Origin: Streptococcaceae bacterium AM104-57
Lineage (GTDB): Bacteria > Bacillota > Bacilli > Lactobacillales > Streptococcaceae
Direction: 5' to 3'
NCBI GenBank assembly: GCA_027659245.1
Contig: JAQDPW010000010.1
Location: forward strand, 1-64,000
Length of the DNA: 64,000 nucleotides
The translations under genes were made by a program, and so were the position numbers. Below the pieces are notes generated by a model. It did not search any database. It saw only the letters and a list, made by a program, of their open reading frames with translations, and was not told the DNA's origin. Of the stretch, positions 31,441 to 40,914 are shown in pieces (positions within the stretch are counted from its first letter, which is position 1; the number at the start of each line of letters is the position of its first letter).

Positions 31441-31540
31441 CGATAGGGACTATGAAATAGTCTCCTATCGTTACGGAAATCGCTATGGCGAATTTCCTAA
31501 TCGCCTTATTAATTCGTCGGTAAAAAGATATCGTTTTTAC
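31441..31540 (+). other. Hairpin cluster between lacE and lacG
   Basis: Three stems occur in a row. CGATAGGGACTAT pairs with ATAGTCTCCTATCG (31441-31470), GGAAATCGC pairs with GCGAATTTCC (about 31475-31496), and GTAAAAA pairs with TTTTTAC (31520-31540). The first two have no T tract, so they look more like mRNA processing or stabilising structures than terminators. Confidence 0.5.
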
Positions 31541-31563
31541 CTCCTCATGTCACAATTCGGTGA

Positions 31564-33060
<1,497 letters not shown>

Positions 33061-33102
33061 TACAACTAGTTATTAGGTATAGAATTTAAGCGAGGAACGT
33101 TT

Positions 33103-33357
33103 ATGCTCAAAGATTTTATCAAATCAATCTATGAAAAAGTTTATATTATTAACTTTGAACATTGCTCTCATGTACCATCCTTGACCAAGGAGCAACTTGC
33201 AAGTCTTGGAAAATGGTATGTCTCTACGGGTAAGGAGTGGATTTGTCATTCAGACTATGAATTTGAAGAATTTCAAAAGCTATTCTTAAATTTTGTCAAC
33301 GCAGAAGATAAGGATAACATTTCCTTTGTTTCGGATTTTATGCCATTTCAACACTAA
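33103..33357 (+). CDS. Small protein of unknown function
   Basis: An 84-residue ORF with a possible RBS (GAGGAACG) eight bases before the ATG and its own terminator, lying 42 bases after lacG. It is acidic, has no signal peptide or membrane segment, and carries two Cys and several Trp, Tyr and Phe residues. I do not recognise a family. It may be co-transcribed with the lac genes. Confidence 0.55.
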   Translation: MLKDFIKSIYEKVYIINFEHCSHVPSLTKEQLASLGKWYVSTGKEWICHSDYEFEEFQKLFLNFVNAEDKDNISFVSDFMPFQH

Positions 33358-33366
33358 AATATTATA

Positions 33367-33407
33367 AAGAGGAATCTATCTCATACTAGGAGATATTCCT
33401 CTTTTTT
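33367..33407 (+). terminator. Terminator after the lac region
   Basis: AAAGAGGAAT pairs with ATTCCTCTTT over an imperfect inner stem and is followed by T residues. Confidence 0.85.
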
Positions 33408-33439
33408 ATCTAGATTTTACCTAAAAGACAAAAAAATTC

Positions 33440-33598
33440 TTGACAGATTTATGTTATAGGAGTAAACTATTAACTAGTTAAATAACTGGTTAAGTACATA
33501 AAGAGGTAACTCACTCTCTCAAATCTTGTTTGAAATATAGAAAATAGGAGGAGTTTTAAAAGTGAGTTATTTTTTTAAATAGATATTTAACTGGTTGA
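33440..33598 (+). promoter_or_regulatory. pht promoter with AdcR-type operators
   Basis: TTGACA (33440-33445) and TAAACT (33463-33468) are spaced by 17 bases. TTAACTAGTTAA (33470-33481) is a perfect match to the AdcR motif TTAACYRGTTAA and directly follows the -10. A second box ATAACTGGTTAA (33482-33493) adjoins it, and a third, TTAACTGGTTGA, is at 33587-33598. Zinc-bound AdcR should repress here. Confidence 0.85.
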
Positions 33599-33665
33599 GG
33601 AAGTTCTTTAGGAAAAAGTGTAGTTCTTTCTTTAACAAATAAGCGAAAATAGAAAGTGTGTTTAG

Positions 33666-36128
33666 ATGAAAATCAATAAAAAATATGTTCTTGGTTCGGT
33701 AGCTCTTTTAGCATTAAGCCTTTCCAGTTATGAACTGGGGCGTTACCAAGCGGTACAGACTAGCAAAGAGTCTAATCGTGTGTCTTATATAGAAGGGAAT
33801 CAGGCTAGTGCTAAGACTGAAAATCTGACGCCTGATGAGGTTAGTCAGCGAGAAGGTATTAATGCAGAACAGATTGTCGTTAAGATTACCGATCAAGGCT
33901 ACGTAACTTCACATGGAGACCATTATCATTACTATAATGGCAAGGTTCCTTATGATGCTATTATTAGCGAGGAGCTCCTGATGAAGGATTCGAATTATCA
34001 GTTGAAGGATTCAGACATTGTCAATGAAATCAAGGGTGGCTATGTGATTAAGGTAGACGGGAAATACTATGTTTACCTCAAGGATGTAGCACATGCTGAT
34101 AATGTTCGAACAAAAGAAGAAATTACTCGTCAGAAGCAAGAACACGGACATGGTAGTGGAACAAAAGTTAGCAATGAAGTTACCCTAGCAAGGGCTCAGG
34201 GACGTTATACAACGGATGACGGCTATGTTTTTAATGCAAGTGATATTATTGAGGATACTGGCGATGCTTACATCGTTCCACATGGCAATCACTTCCATTA
34301 TATTCCTAAAAGTGACTTGTCTGCCAGTGAATTAGCTGCAGCTCGAGCCTTCCTATCTGGTAGAAGTGGTCAATCGAATACGCCTACTTATCGCCGTACC
34401 AATAACAACAGTAGTAGTTACGATGTAGATAGATGGACCCCATCCTATAATAATCAAGGCAACAGCTATACGAATACGAACACAGCTAACAACAGTAGCG
34501 ACGATAGCCAAGCAAGTCAGAGTGATGAGGATATTGATAGCCTTCTGAAACAACTTTATGCCTTGCCGCTCAGTCAACGACATGTGGAATCAGATGGGCT
34601 TGTCTTTGATCCAGCGCAAATTACAAGAAAAACTGCGAATGGTGTTGCAGTGCCACACGGAGATCATTACCACTTTATCCCTTATTCTCAAATGTCTGAT
34701 TTAGAGCAGAAGATTGCGAGAATGATTTCAGTTAAAAATCAAGGGAATATTTCAGCGCCTGGAGCAGCTAGTTTACGGCCAAATCCTACATTAAAACCAG
34801 TTCCACAGCCCGTCCCAAATCCGCAACCAGCACCAGTTCCACTTCCTGATAACCATTCTAATGAGGAGCTTGCCAAACAAGTAGTCAGAAAAGTTGGTCA
34901 GGGGTATGTCCTAGAAGAAAAGGGAGTTTTACGTTATGTCTTGACTAAGGATTTGTCTAAAGAGAATCTTATAGCTTTTGAGAAAGAGCTGAATAAGGTG
35001 GCTACACCATCTCATACCTTGGCAGATAAGAAACGCACAGTCGCTCCTCGAGATCAGGAATTCTATGATAAGGCTTATAGTTTGTTGGAGCAAACACATA
35101 AGAACTTACTTGAAAACAAGGGGCGGATGTCTGACTTCCAAACTTTAGATCAATTGCTAGAAAGATTAAATGATGAACATGTAAACAAGGTAGCTTTTGT
35201 AGATGATTTGCTTAAATTTATTGCACCGATTAGTCATCCAGAACGGCTTGACAAGCCGAACGCTCAAATTGAGTATAGTGAAGATGAAGTTCGTGTAGCT
35301 CAGCTAGCGGATAAGTACACAACATCGGATGGTTATATCTTTGATGCCCATGATATTATCAGTGACGAGGGAGATGCTTATGTAACGCCACATATGGGTC
35401 ATAGTCATTGGATAGGTAAGGATAGTTTGTCCGATAAAGAAAAATCCGAGGCTCAAGCCTATACCAAAGAGAAAAATATCAACCCTCCATCTGAAGATAG
35501 TGCGACCCAGGCAAATCCAAATGGGGAAAGCGCAGCATCCATTTATGAACGCGTTAAAGGTGAAAAACGAATTCCCTTGGTTCGTTTACCTTATAATGTT
35601 GAACATACTGTAGCAGTAAAAAATGGTAATCTGATTATTCCTCACAAGGATCATTACCATAATATCAAGTTCGCTTGGTTTGATGATAAATCGTACAAGG
35701 CACCGAATGGTTATAGTCTTGAAGACTTATTCGCAACGATTAAGTACTATGTAGAACATCCAGATGAACGTCCACATTCAAATGATGGTTGGGGAAATGC
35801 TAGCGAGCATGTCTTGGGTAAAAAAGATAATAGTCAAGATCCTACTAATAACTATAAACCAGAGGAAGAACCTGAAGAGGAAAGTCCTGTTGAACCAGAA
35901 GAACCACAGGTTGAGACTGAAAAGGTAGAAGCTAAGCTAAAAGAAGCAGAGGAACTATTAAAGACAGTCACAGATGCAAGCCTTAAATCCAATGCTAGCG
36001 AAACCTTGGTTGGTTTGCGAAATAATCTGACTTTGGGAACTATGGATAACAATGGTATTATGGCTCAAGCTGAAAATCTCACAGCCTTACTAAAAAATAG
36101 TAAGCCTAAAACAAGTCAAAACGATTAA
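33666..36128 (+). CDS. Pneumococcal histidine-triad family protein, lacking the lipobox cysteine
   Basis: An 820-residue Pht protein with five HxxHxH motifs near residues 83, 206, 331, 576 and 660 (for example HGDHYHYYNG and HGNHFHYI). Pht proteins are surface zinc-binding proteins that pass zinc to AdcAII and affect complement. The N-terminus MKINKKYVLGSVALLALSLS is a signal peptide, but where the two Pht paralogues in this window read LSxC, this one reads LSLS: the Cys codon has become TCC. Lipidation is therefore not expected. A proline-rich linker lies near 370-395 and a Glu/Pro-rich stretch near 735-760. It resembles PhtA/B/D rather than PhtE. Confidence 0.92.
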   Translation: MKINKKYVLGSVALLALSLSSYELGRYQAVQTSKESNRVSYIEGNQASAKTENLTPDEVSQREGINAEQIVVKITDQGYVTSHGDHYHYYNGKVPYDAIISEELLMKDSNYQLKDSDIVNEIKGGYVIKVDGKYYVYLKDVAHADNVRTKEEITRQKQEHGHGSGTKVSNEVTLARAQGRYTTDDGYVFNASDIIEDTGDAYIVPHGNHFHYIPKSDLSASELAAARAFLSGRSGQSNTPTYRRTNNNSSSYDVDRWTPSYNNQGNSYTNTNTANNSSDDSQASQSDEDIDSLLKQLYALPLSQRHVESDGLVFDPAQITRKTANGVAVPHGDHYHFIPYSQMSDLEQKIARMISVKNQGNISAPGAASLRPNPTLKPVPQPVPNPQPAPVPLPDNHSNEELAKQVVRKVGQGYVLEEKGVLRYVLTKDLSKENLIAFEKELNKVATPSHTLADKKRTVAPRDQEFYDKAYSLLEQTHKNLLENKGRMSDFQTLDQLLERLNDEHVNKVAFVDDLLKFIAPISHPERLDKPNAQIEYSEDEVRVAQLADKYTTSDGYIFDAHDIISDEGDAYVTPHMGHSHWIGKDSLSDKEKSEAQAYTKEKNINPPSEDSATQANPNGESAASIYERVKGEKRIPLVRLPYNVEHTVAVKNGNLIIPHKDHYHNIKFAWFDDKSYKAPNGYSLEDLFATIKYYVEHPDERPHSNDGWGNASEHVLGKKDNSQDPTNNYKPEEEPEEESPVEPEEPQVETEKVEAKLKEAEELLKTVTDASLKSNASETLVGLRNNLTLGTMDNNGIMAQAENLTALLKNSKPKTSQND

Positions 36129-36150
36129 AATTCGTGAGTTAAAAATAACC

Positions 36151-36188
36151 AGTGAGAACTGAAAATGAAATCTAGTTCTCACTTTTTT
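36151..36188 (+). terminator. Terminator after the first pht gene
   Basis: AGTGAGAACT pairs perfectly with AGTTCTCACT, followed by TTTTT. Confidence 0.88.
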
Positions 36189-36209
36189 CATGAAAATGCA
36201 TAAAAAATA

Positions 36210-36263
36210 TTGACATTTTAAATTTTTAGGAGTAAAATGTTTACTAGTTAATTAAATGGTTAA
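36210..36263 (+). promoter_or_regulatory. adcAII-pht promoter with AdcR boxes
   Basis: TTGACA (36210-36215) and TAAAAT (36233-36238) are spaced by 17 bases. Adjacent boxes TTTACTAGTTAA (36240-36251) and TTAAATGGTTAA (36252-36263) fit AdcR. The same double box occurs at 39934-39957. Confidence 0.85.
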
Positions 36264-36283
36264 ATACTAATTAAGGAGTTGTT

Positions 36284-37213
36284 ATGAAAAAAAGAAGTAT
36301 CCTATGGCTTATGCTTGCCTTCCTTGCTCTTGTATTAGGAGCTTGTGGACAAAAGACCGGTCAAGACAAGAGTGATGAAACTAAGGGAATGAAAATTGTG
36401 ACCAGTTTTTATCCTATCTATGCCATGGTCAAGGAAGTATCTGGTGACTTGAATGATGTTCGAATGATTCAGTCAAGTAGCGGAATTCACTCCTTTGAAC
36501 CTTCGGCAAATGACATCGCGGCCATCTATGATGCAGATGTCTTTGTTTACCATTCGCATACGCTCGAATCTTGGGCAGGAAGTTTAGATCCCAATCTAAA
36601 AAAATCTAAAGTGAAGGTTTTAGAGGCTTCAGAGGGAATGACTTTAGACCGCGTCCCAGGGCTAGAAGATGTGGAAGCAGGAGATGGAGTTGATGAAAAA
36701 ACGCTCTATGACCCTCATACATGGCTAGATCCTGAAAAAGCTGGCGAAGAAGCGCAAATTATCGCTGATAAACTTTCAGAGGTGGATAGTGAGCATAAAG
36801 AAACTTACCAGAAAAATGCGCAAGCCTTTATCAAAAAAGCTCAAGAATTGACTAAGAAATTCCAACCTAAATTTGAAAAAGCGAGTCAGAAAACATTTGT
36901 AACCCAACATACAGCCTTTTCTTATCTAGCTAAGCGATTTGGACTTAATCAACTTGGTATTGCAGGTATCTCTCCTGAACAAGAACCAAGTCCAAGACAA
37001 CTAACAGAAATTCAGGAATTTGTTAAAACCTATAAGGTTAAAACGATTTTTACAGAAAGCAATGCTTCATCTAAGGTAGCTGAAACTCTTGTCAAATCAA
37101 CAGGTGTGGGTCTTAAAACTCTGAATCCTTTAGAGGCAGACCCACAAAATGACAAGACTTATTTAGAAAACCTTGAAGAAAATATGAGTGTTCTAGCAGA
37201 AGAATTGAAATGA
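36284..37213 (+). CDS. adcAII: Zinc-binding lipoprotein AdcAII (Lmb), copy 1
   Basis: A 309-residue cluster A-I solute-binding lipoprotein that captures zinc for the AdcBC transporter. Lipobox ALVLGACG is near residue 18-21. Zinc-ligand regions are visible: SGIHSFEPSAND, HSHTLESW, DPHTWLDP, QHTAFSYLAKRFG and FTESNASSKVAE. It lacks the long His-rich loop of AdcA, as expected for AdcAII. It is followed after 7 bases by a pht gene, the usual pairing. A second copy lies at 39978; the two share a near-identical 3' block. Confidence 0.95.
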   Translation: MKKRSILWLMLAFLALVLGACGQKTGQDKSDETKGMKIVTSFYPIYAMVKEVSGDLNDVRMIQSSSGIHSFEPSANDIAAIYDADVFVYHSHTLESWAGSLDPNLKKSKVKVLEASEGMTLDRVPGLEDVEAGDGVDEKTLYDPHTWLDPEKAGEEAQIIADKLSEVDSEHKETYQKNAQAFIKKAQELTKKFQPKFEKASQKTFVTQHTAFSYLAKRFGLNQLGIAGISPEQEPSPRQLTEIQEFVKTYKVKTIFTESNASSKVAETLVKSTGVGLKTLNPLEADPQNDKTYLENLEENMSVLAEELK

Positions 37214-37220
37214 GGAAAGA

Positions 37221-39749
37221 ATGAAAATCAATAAAAAATATGTAGTGGGTTCAGTGGCAGTTCTTGCCCTAAGTATTTGTTCCTACGAGCTTGGTCGCTA
37301 CCAAGCTGGTCAAGTTAAGAAAGATTCTAATCGAGTTGCTTATATAGACGGTGATCAGGCTGCTCAAAAGGCAGAAAATTTGACACCAGATGAAGTCAGT
37401 AAGAGAGAGGGAATCAACGCCGAACAAATTGTTATCAAGATTACGGATCAAGGTTACGTGACTTCTCATGGAGACCATTATCATTACTATAATGGCAAGG
37501 TTCCTTATGATGCCATCATCAGTGAAGAACTTCTGATGAAAGATCCGAATTATCAGTTGAAGGATTCAGACATTGTCAATGAAATCAAGGGTGGCTATGT
37601 GATTAAGGTAGATGGTAAGTATTATGTCTATCTAAAGGATGCAGCACATGCTGATAATGTTCGAACAAAAGAAGAAATTACTCGTCAGAAGCAAGAACAC
37701 AGTAGTAATCACGGAGGAGGTTCTAACGATAATGCGGTAGTCGCTGCAAGAGCTCAGGGCCGCTATACAACGGATGATGGTTATATCTTTAATGCCTCTG
37801 ATATCATTGAGGACACGGGTGATGCCTATATCGTTCCACATGGCAATCATTTCCACTATATTCCTAAGAGTGACTTGTCTGCCAGTGAACTAGCTGCGGC
37901 CCAAGCCTTCCTATCTGGTAAAGGTGGCCAAACAAGCTCAGTTGGGTATCGACCGTCAACAAATTCTTCTAGCAGCTCATCAGAGGCATCGAATAGTAGT
38001 TCATATGGACAAACAAATCATAGTAATGTTGAGACAAATATTAGAAGATGGGCTCCAACTGTTAGCTCACAAGTGGATAATAGTTATCAAGCAAGTCCAA
38101 GTGAAGACGTATCTAGTCTTTTGAAACAACTTTATGCCTTGCCGCTCAGTCAACGACATGTGGAATCAGATGGACTTGTCTTTGATCCAGCGCAAATTAC
38201 AAGAAAAACTGCGAATGGTGTTGCAGTGCCACACGGAGATCATTACCACTTTATCCCTTATTCTCAAATGTCTGATTTAGAGCAGAAGATTGCGAGAATG
38301 ATTTCAGTAAAAGGACAAAATAATGGAAACAACAAGCCAGTAAATACCCAAAAGCCAACAAACAGTACAGTTGAGCATACATTTTTAGGAAATTCAATTA
38401 AAGCTTATGGTAAGGGTCTGGATGGCAAACCATACGATACTAGTGATGGATATGTATTCAGTAAAGATTCTATCTATTCAGTTGATAAATCAGGCATTAT
38501 AGCGAGACATGGAAATCATTTCCATTATGTGGGATTTGGAGAGTTAGAACAATTTGAATTAGATGAAGTTAGCAAGTGGATGAAGGAAAAAGGCCAACCT
38601 AATGAGAGTGTTATTCCTTCAGAGAATATGGATAACGAAGAAAAACCAAAATTTGATTCAAAAAGAGTGACTAGTAAAGTTACCAAAGATGGTAAAGTTG
38701 GTTATGTTCTTAAAGAAAACGGAAAAGAATATTTCTATTCTCGAGACGAACTTGATCTTACTCAAATTGCTTTTTCTGAACAAGAACTAATGCTTAAGGA
38801 TCGAGATCATTATCGTTATGATATAGTAGACACAGGGATTAAACCAAGATTAGCTGTAGATGTCTCAAGTTTGCCGATGCATGCAGCAAATACTACCTAT
38901 GATACTGGAAGTTCATTCATTATTCCACACATTGATCATATTCACGTTGTGCCTTACTCATGGTTAGAGCCTGATCAAATTGCGACTATTAAATATGTCA
39001 TGCAACATCCTGAGGTTCGTCCTGAAGTTTGGTCTAAGCCGGGTCACGAGGACTCAGGTTCCGTTATTGCTAATGTGACTCCTCTTGAAAAACGCGCTGG
39101 AATGCAGAATTGGCAAATTATCCATTCTGCTGAAGAAGTTCAGAAAGCTCTTGCAGAAGGTCGATTTGCAACTCCAGATGGTTATATTTTTGATCCGAAA
39201 GATGTATTGGCAAAAGAAACTTTTGTATGGGGAGACAAATCATTTAGTATTCCAAGAGCTGGTGGAGGTTCATTGAGAAGTATCACTCAATCCGACTTAT
39301 CAGAAGCAGAATGGAAACAAGCGCAAGACTTAATAGCCAAAAGGATGAAAGAAAAAGAATCCAAAAACGAAACGTCTACGCATCCTAATGAAGAATTAAA
39401 ACCTGATTCAAACAATACTGAAAATAGTGATAAAAATAAGACTGTTGTAGATAAAACTGAGGAGCAACCGAAGAATAATATAGGCGTAAATGAGACTGGT
39501 ACAACCAACGAAATTCCTTCAGAAAACAAGGTTGAAGATAAAGAAAACTCCAAAGAAGAAAGTGACGATGATTTACCAGACTACGGATTGGATAAAGTAA
39601 CTTTAAATGAACATATAGAAAAGATAGCAAAAATTGCACAAATCGATCCTAAGTTTCTAATTTTTCAGCCAGAAGGTGTTCAGTTTTACAATAAAAATGG
39701 TGAATTAGTGATGTATGACATTAAGACACTAAAACAAATAAAACCTTAA
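37221..39749 (+). CDS. Pneumococcal histidine-triad family protein, second copy
   Basis: An 842-residue Pht lipoprotein with intact lipobox LALSICSY. HxxHxH motifs lie near residues 83, 207, 338 and 430 and, as HIDHIHVV, near 570. The first 370 residues are very close to the first Pht (33666), while the C-terminal half is different and ends in an Asn/Lys/Glu-rich low-complexity tract (about 705-790) and a short folded domain. Translated directly after adcAII with RBS GAGGAAAG. It is probably a zinc reservoir that hands zinc to AdcAII. PhtA/B-like, but the exact orthologue is uncertain. Confidence 0.92.
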   Translation: MKINKKYVVGSVAVLALSICSYELGRYQAGQVKKDSNRVAYIDGDQAAQKAENLTPDEVSKREGINAEQIVIKITDQGYVTSHGDHYHYYNGKVPYDAIISEELLMKDPNYQLKDSDIVNEIKGGYVIKVDGKYYVYLKDAAHADNVRTKEEITRQKQEHSSNHGGGSNDNAVVAARAQGRYTTDDGYIFNASDIIEDTGDAYIVPHGNHFHYIPKSDLSASELAAAQAFLSGKGGQTSSVGYRPSTNSSSSSSEASNSSSYGQTNHSNVETNIRRWAPTVSSQVDNSYQASPSEDVSSLLKQLYALPLSQRHVESDGLVFDPAQITRKTANGVAVPHGDHYHFIPYSQMSDLEQKIARMISVKGQNNGNNKPVNTQKPTNSTVEHTFLGNSIKAYGKGLDGKPYDTSDGYVFSKDSIYSVDKSGIIARHGNHFHYVGFGELEQFELDEVSKWMKEKGQPNESVIPSENMDNEEKPKFDSKRVTSKVTKDGKVGYVLKENGKEYFYSRDELDLTQIAFSEQELMLKDRDHYRYDIVDTGIKPRLAVDVSSLPMHAANTTYDTGSSFIIPHIDHIHVVPYSWLEPDQIATIKYVMQHPEVRPEVWSKPGHEDSGSVIANVTPLEKRAGMQNWQIIHSAEEVQKALAEGRFATPDGYIFDPKDVLAKETFVWGDKSFSIPRAGGGSLRSITQSDLSEAEWKQAQDLIAKRMKEKESKNETSTHPNEELKPDSNNTENSDKNKTVVDKTEEQPKNNIGVNETGTTNEIPSENKVEDKENSKEESDDDLPDYGLDKVTLNEHIEKIAKIAQIDPKFLIFQPEGVQFYNKNGELVMYDIKTLKQIKP

Positions 39750-39777
39750 AATATTTTTATTAATTATAATCTACTCG

Positions 39778-39820
39778 AAAGGATATTGTTCGATTTTTGA
39801 TTGAATAATGTCCTTTTCTT
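39778..39820 (+). terminator. Terminator after the second pht gene
   Basis: GAAAGGATATT pairs imperfectly with AATGTCCTTTTC across an AT-rich loop and is followed by a short T tract. Confidence 0.6.
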
Positions 39821-39903
39821 TGTTAAAAAGCTGAAATTTGCTGTCTTAAAAATTGAATCACGAAGTTCTAAAACAATGATTTTATTTTTGACGACTAAAA
39901 ATC

Positions 39904-39957
39904 TTGACTTATTAAATAAAAAAAGTTAAACTATTTACTAGTTAATTAAATGGTTAA
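39904..39957 (+). promoter_or_regulatory. Promoter of the second adcAII copy, AdcR boxes
   Basis: TTGACT (39904-39909) and TAAACT (39927-39932) are spaced by 17 bases. TTTACTAGTTAA and TTAAATGGTTAA follow (39934-39957). The region from the first box to the start codon is almost identical to 36240-36283. Confidence 0.85.
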
Positions 39958-39977
39958 ATACTAGTTAAGGAGTTGTT

Positions 39978-40907
39978 ATGAAAAAAAGAAGTATCCTATG
40001 GGTCATGCTTGCCTTCCTTGCTCTCGTTTTAGGAGCTTGTGGACAGAAGACCAGTAAAGACAAGAGTGATGAAACTAAGGGGATGAAGATTGTGACTAGT
40101 TTTTATCCTGTTTATGCCATGGTCAAAGAAATTTCTGGAGATCTAAATGACGTTCGGATGATTCAGTCTAGTTCAGGTATTCATTCTTTTGAACCTTCAG
40201 CAAATGACATTGCGGCCATCTATGATGCTGATGTCTTCGTCTATCATTCCCATACCCTGGAATCTTGGGCGGGAAGTTTGGATCCAAGCCTACAAAAGTC
40301 CAAGGTAAAGGTGTTGGAAGCATCTGAAGGTATGACCTTGGAGCGCGTGCCTGGCTTAGAAGATATGCAGGCAGGAGATGGGATTGATGAGAAAACCTTG
40401 TATGATCCTCATACTTGGTTAGATCCTGAAAAAGTTGCAGAAGAAGCACAGATTATTGCTGATAAGTTATCTGAACTAGACAGTGCTAACAAGGATACTT
40501 ATCAGAAAAATGCACATAGTTTTAGTGCTAAAGATCATGATTTGACCAAGAAATACCACCCCATCTTTGAAAAAGCTAATCAAAAGACTTTTGTAACCCA
40601 ACACACAGCCTTTTCATATTTAGCTAAACGATTTGGACTCAATCAACTTGGTATTGCAGGTATCTCTCCTGAACAAGAACCAAGTCCAAGACAACTAACA
40701 GAAATTCAGGAATTTGTTAAAACCTATAAGGTTAAAACGATTTTTACAGAGAGCAATGCTTCATCTAAGGTAGCTGAAACTCTTGTCAAATCAACAGGTG
40801 TGAGTCTTAAAACCCTCAATCCTTTAGAGGCAGACCCACAAAATGACAAGTCCTACTTGGAAAATTTAGAAGAAAATATGGCTATCTTAGCTGAAGAATT
40901 GAAATGA
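39978..40907 (+). CDS. adcAII: Zinc-binding lipoprotein AdcAII (Lmb), copy 2
   Basis: The same 309-residue length, lipobox and zinc-ligand motifs as copy 1. The copies differ mainly between residues 85 and 215: this copy reads HSFSAKDHDLTKKYHP where copy 1 reads AFIKKAQELTKKFQP, bringing in extra histidines. The last third is almost the same at DNA level, suggesting gene conversion. It lies 7 bases before phtE, the gene order known from the pneumococcal adcAII locus, so this is the more likely ancestral copy. Confidence 0.95.
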   Translation: MKKRSILWVMLAFLALVLGACGQKTSKDKSDETKGMKIVTSFYPVYAMVKEISGDLNDVRMIQSSSGIHSFEPSANDIAAIYDADVFVYHSHTLESWAGSLDPSLQKSKVKVLEASEGMTLERVPGLEDMQAGDGIDEKTLYDPHTWLDPEKVAEEAQIIADKLSELDSANKDTYQKNAHSFSAKDHDLTKKYHPIFEKANQKTFVTQHTAFSYLAKRFGLNQLGIAGISPEQEPSPRQLTEIQEFVKTYKVKTIFTESNASSKVAETLVKSTGVSLKTLNPLEADPQNDKSYLENLEENMAILAEELK

Positions 40908-40914
40908 GGAGATT

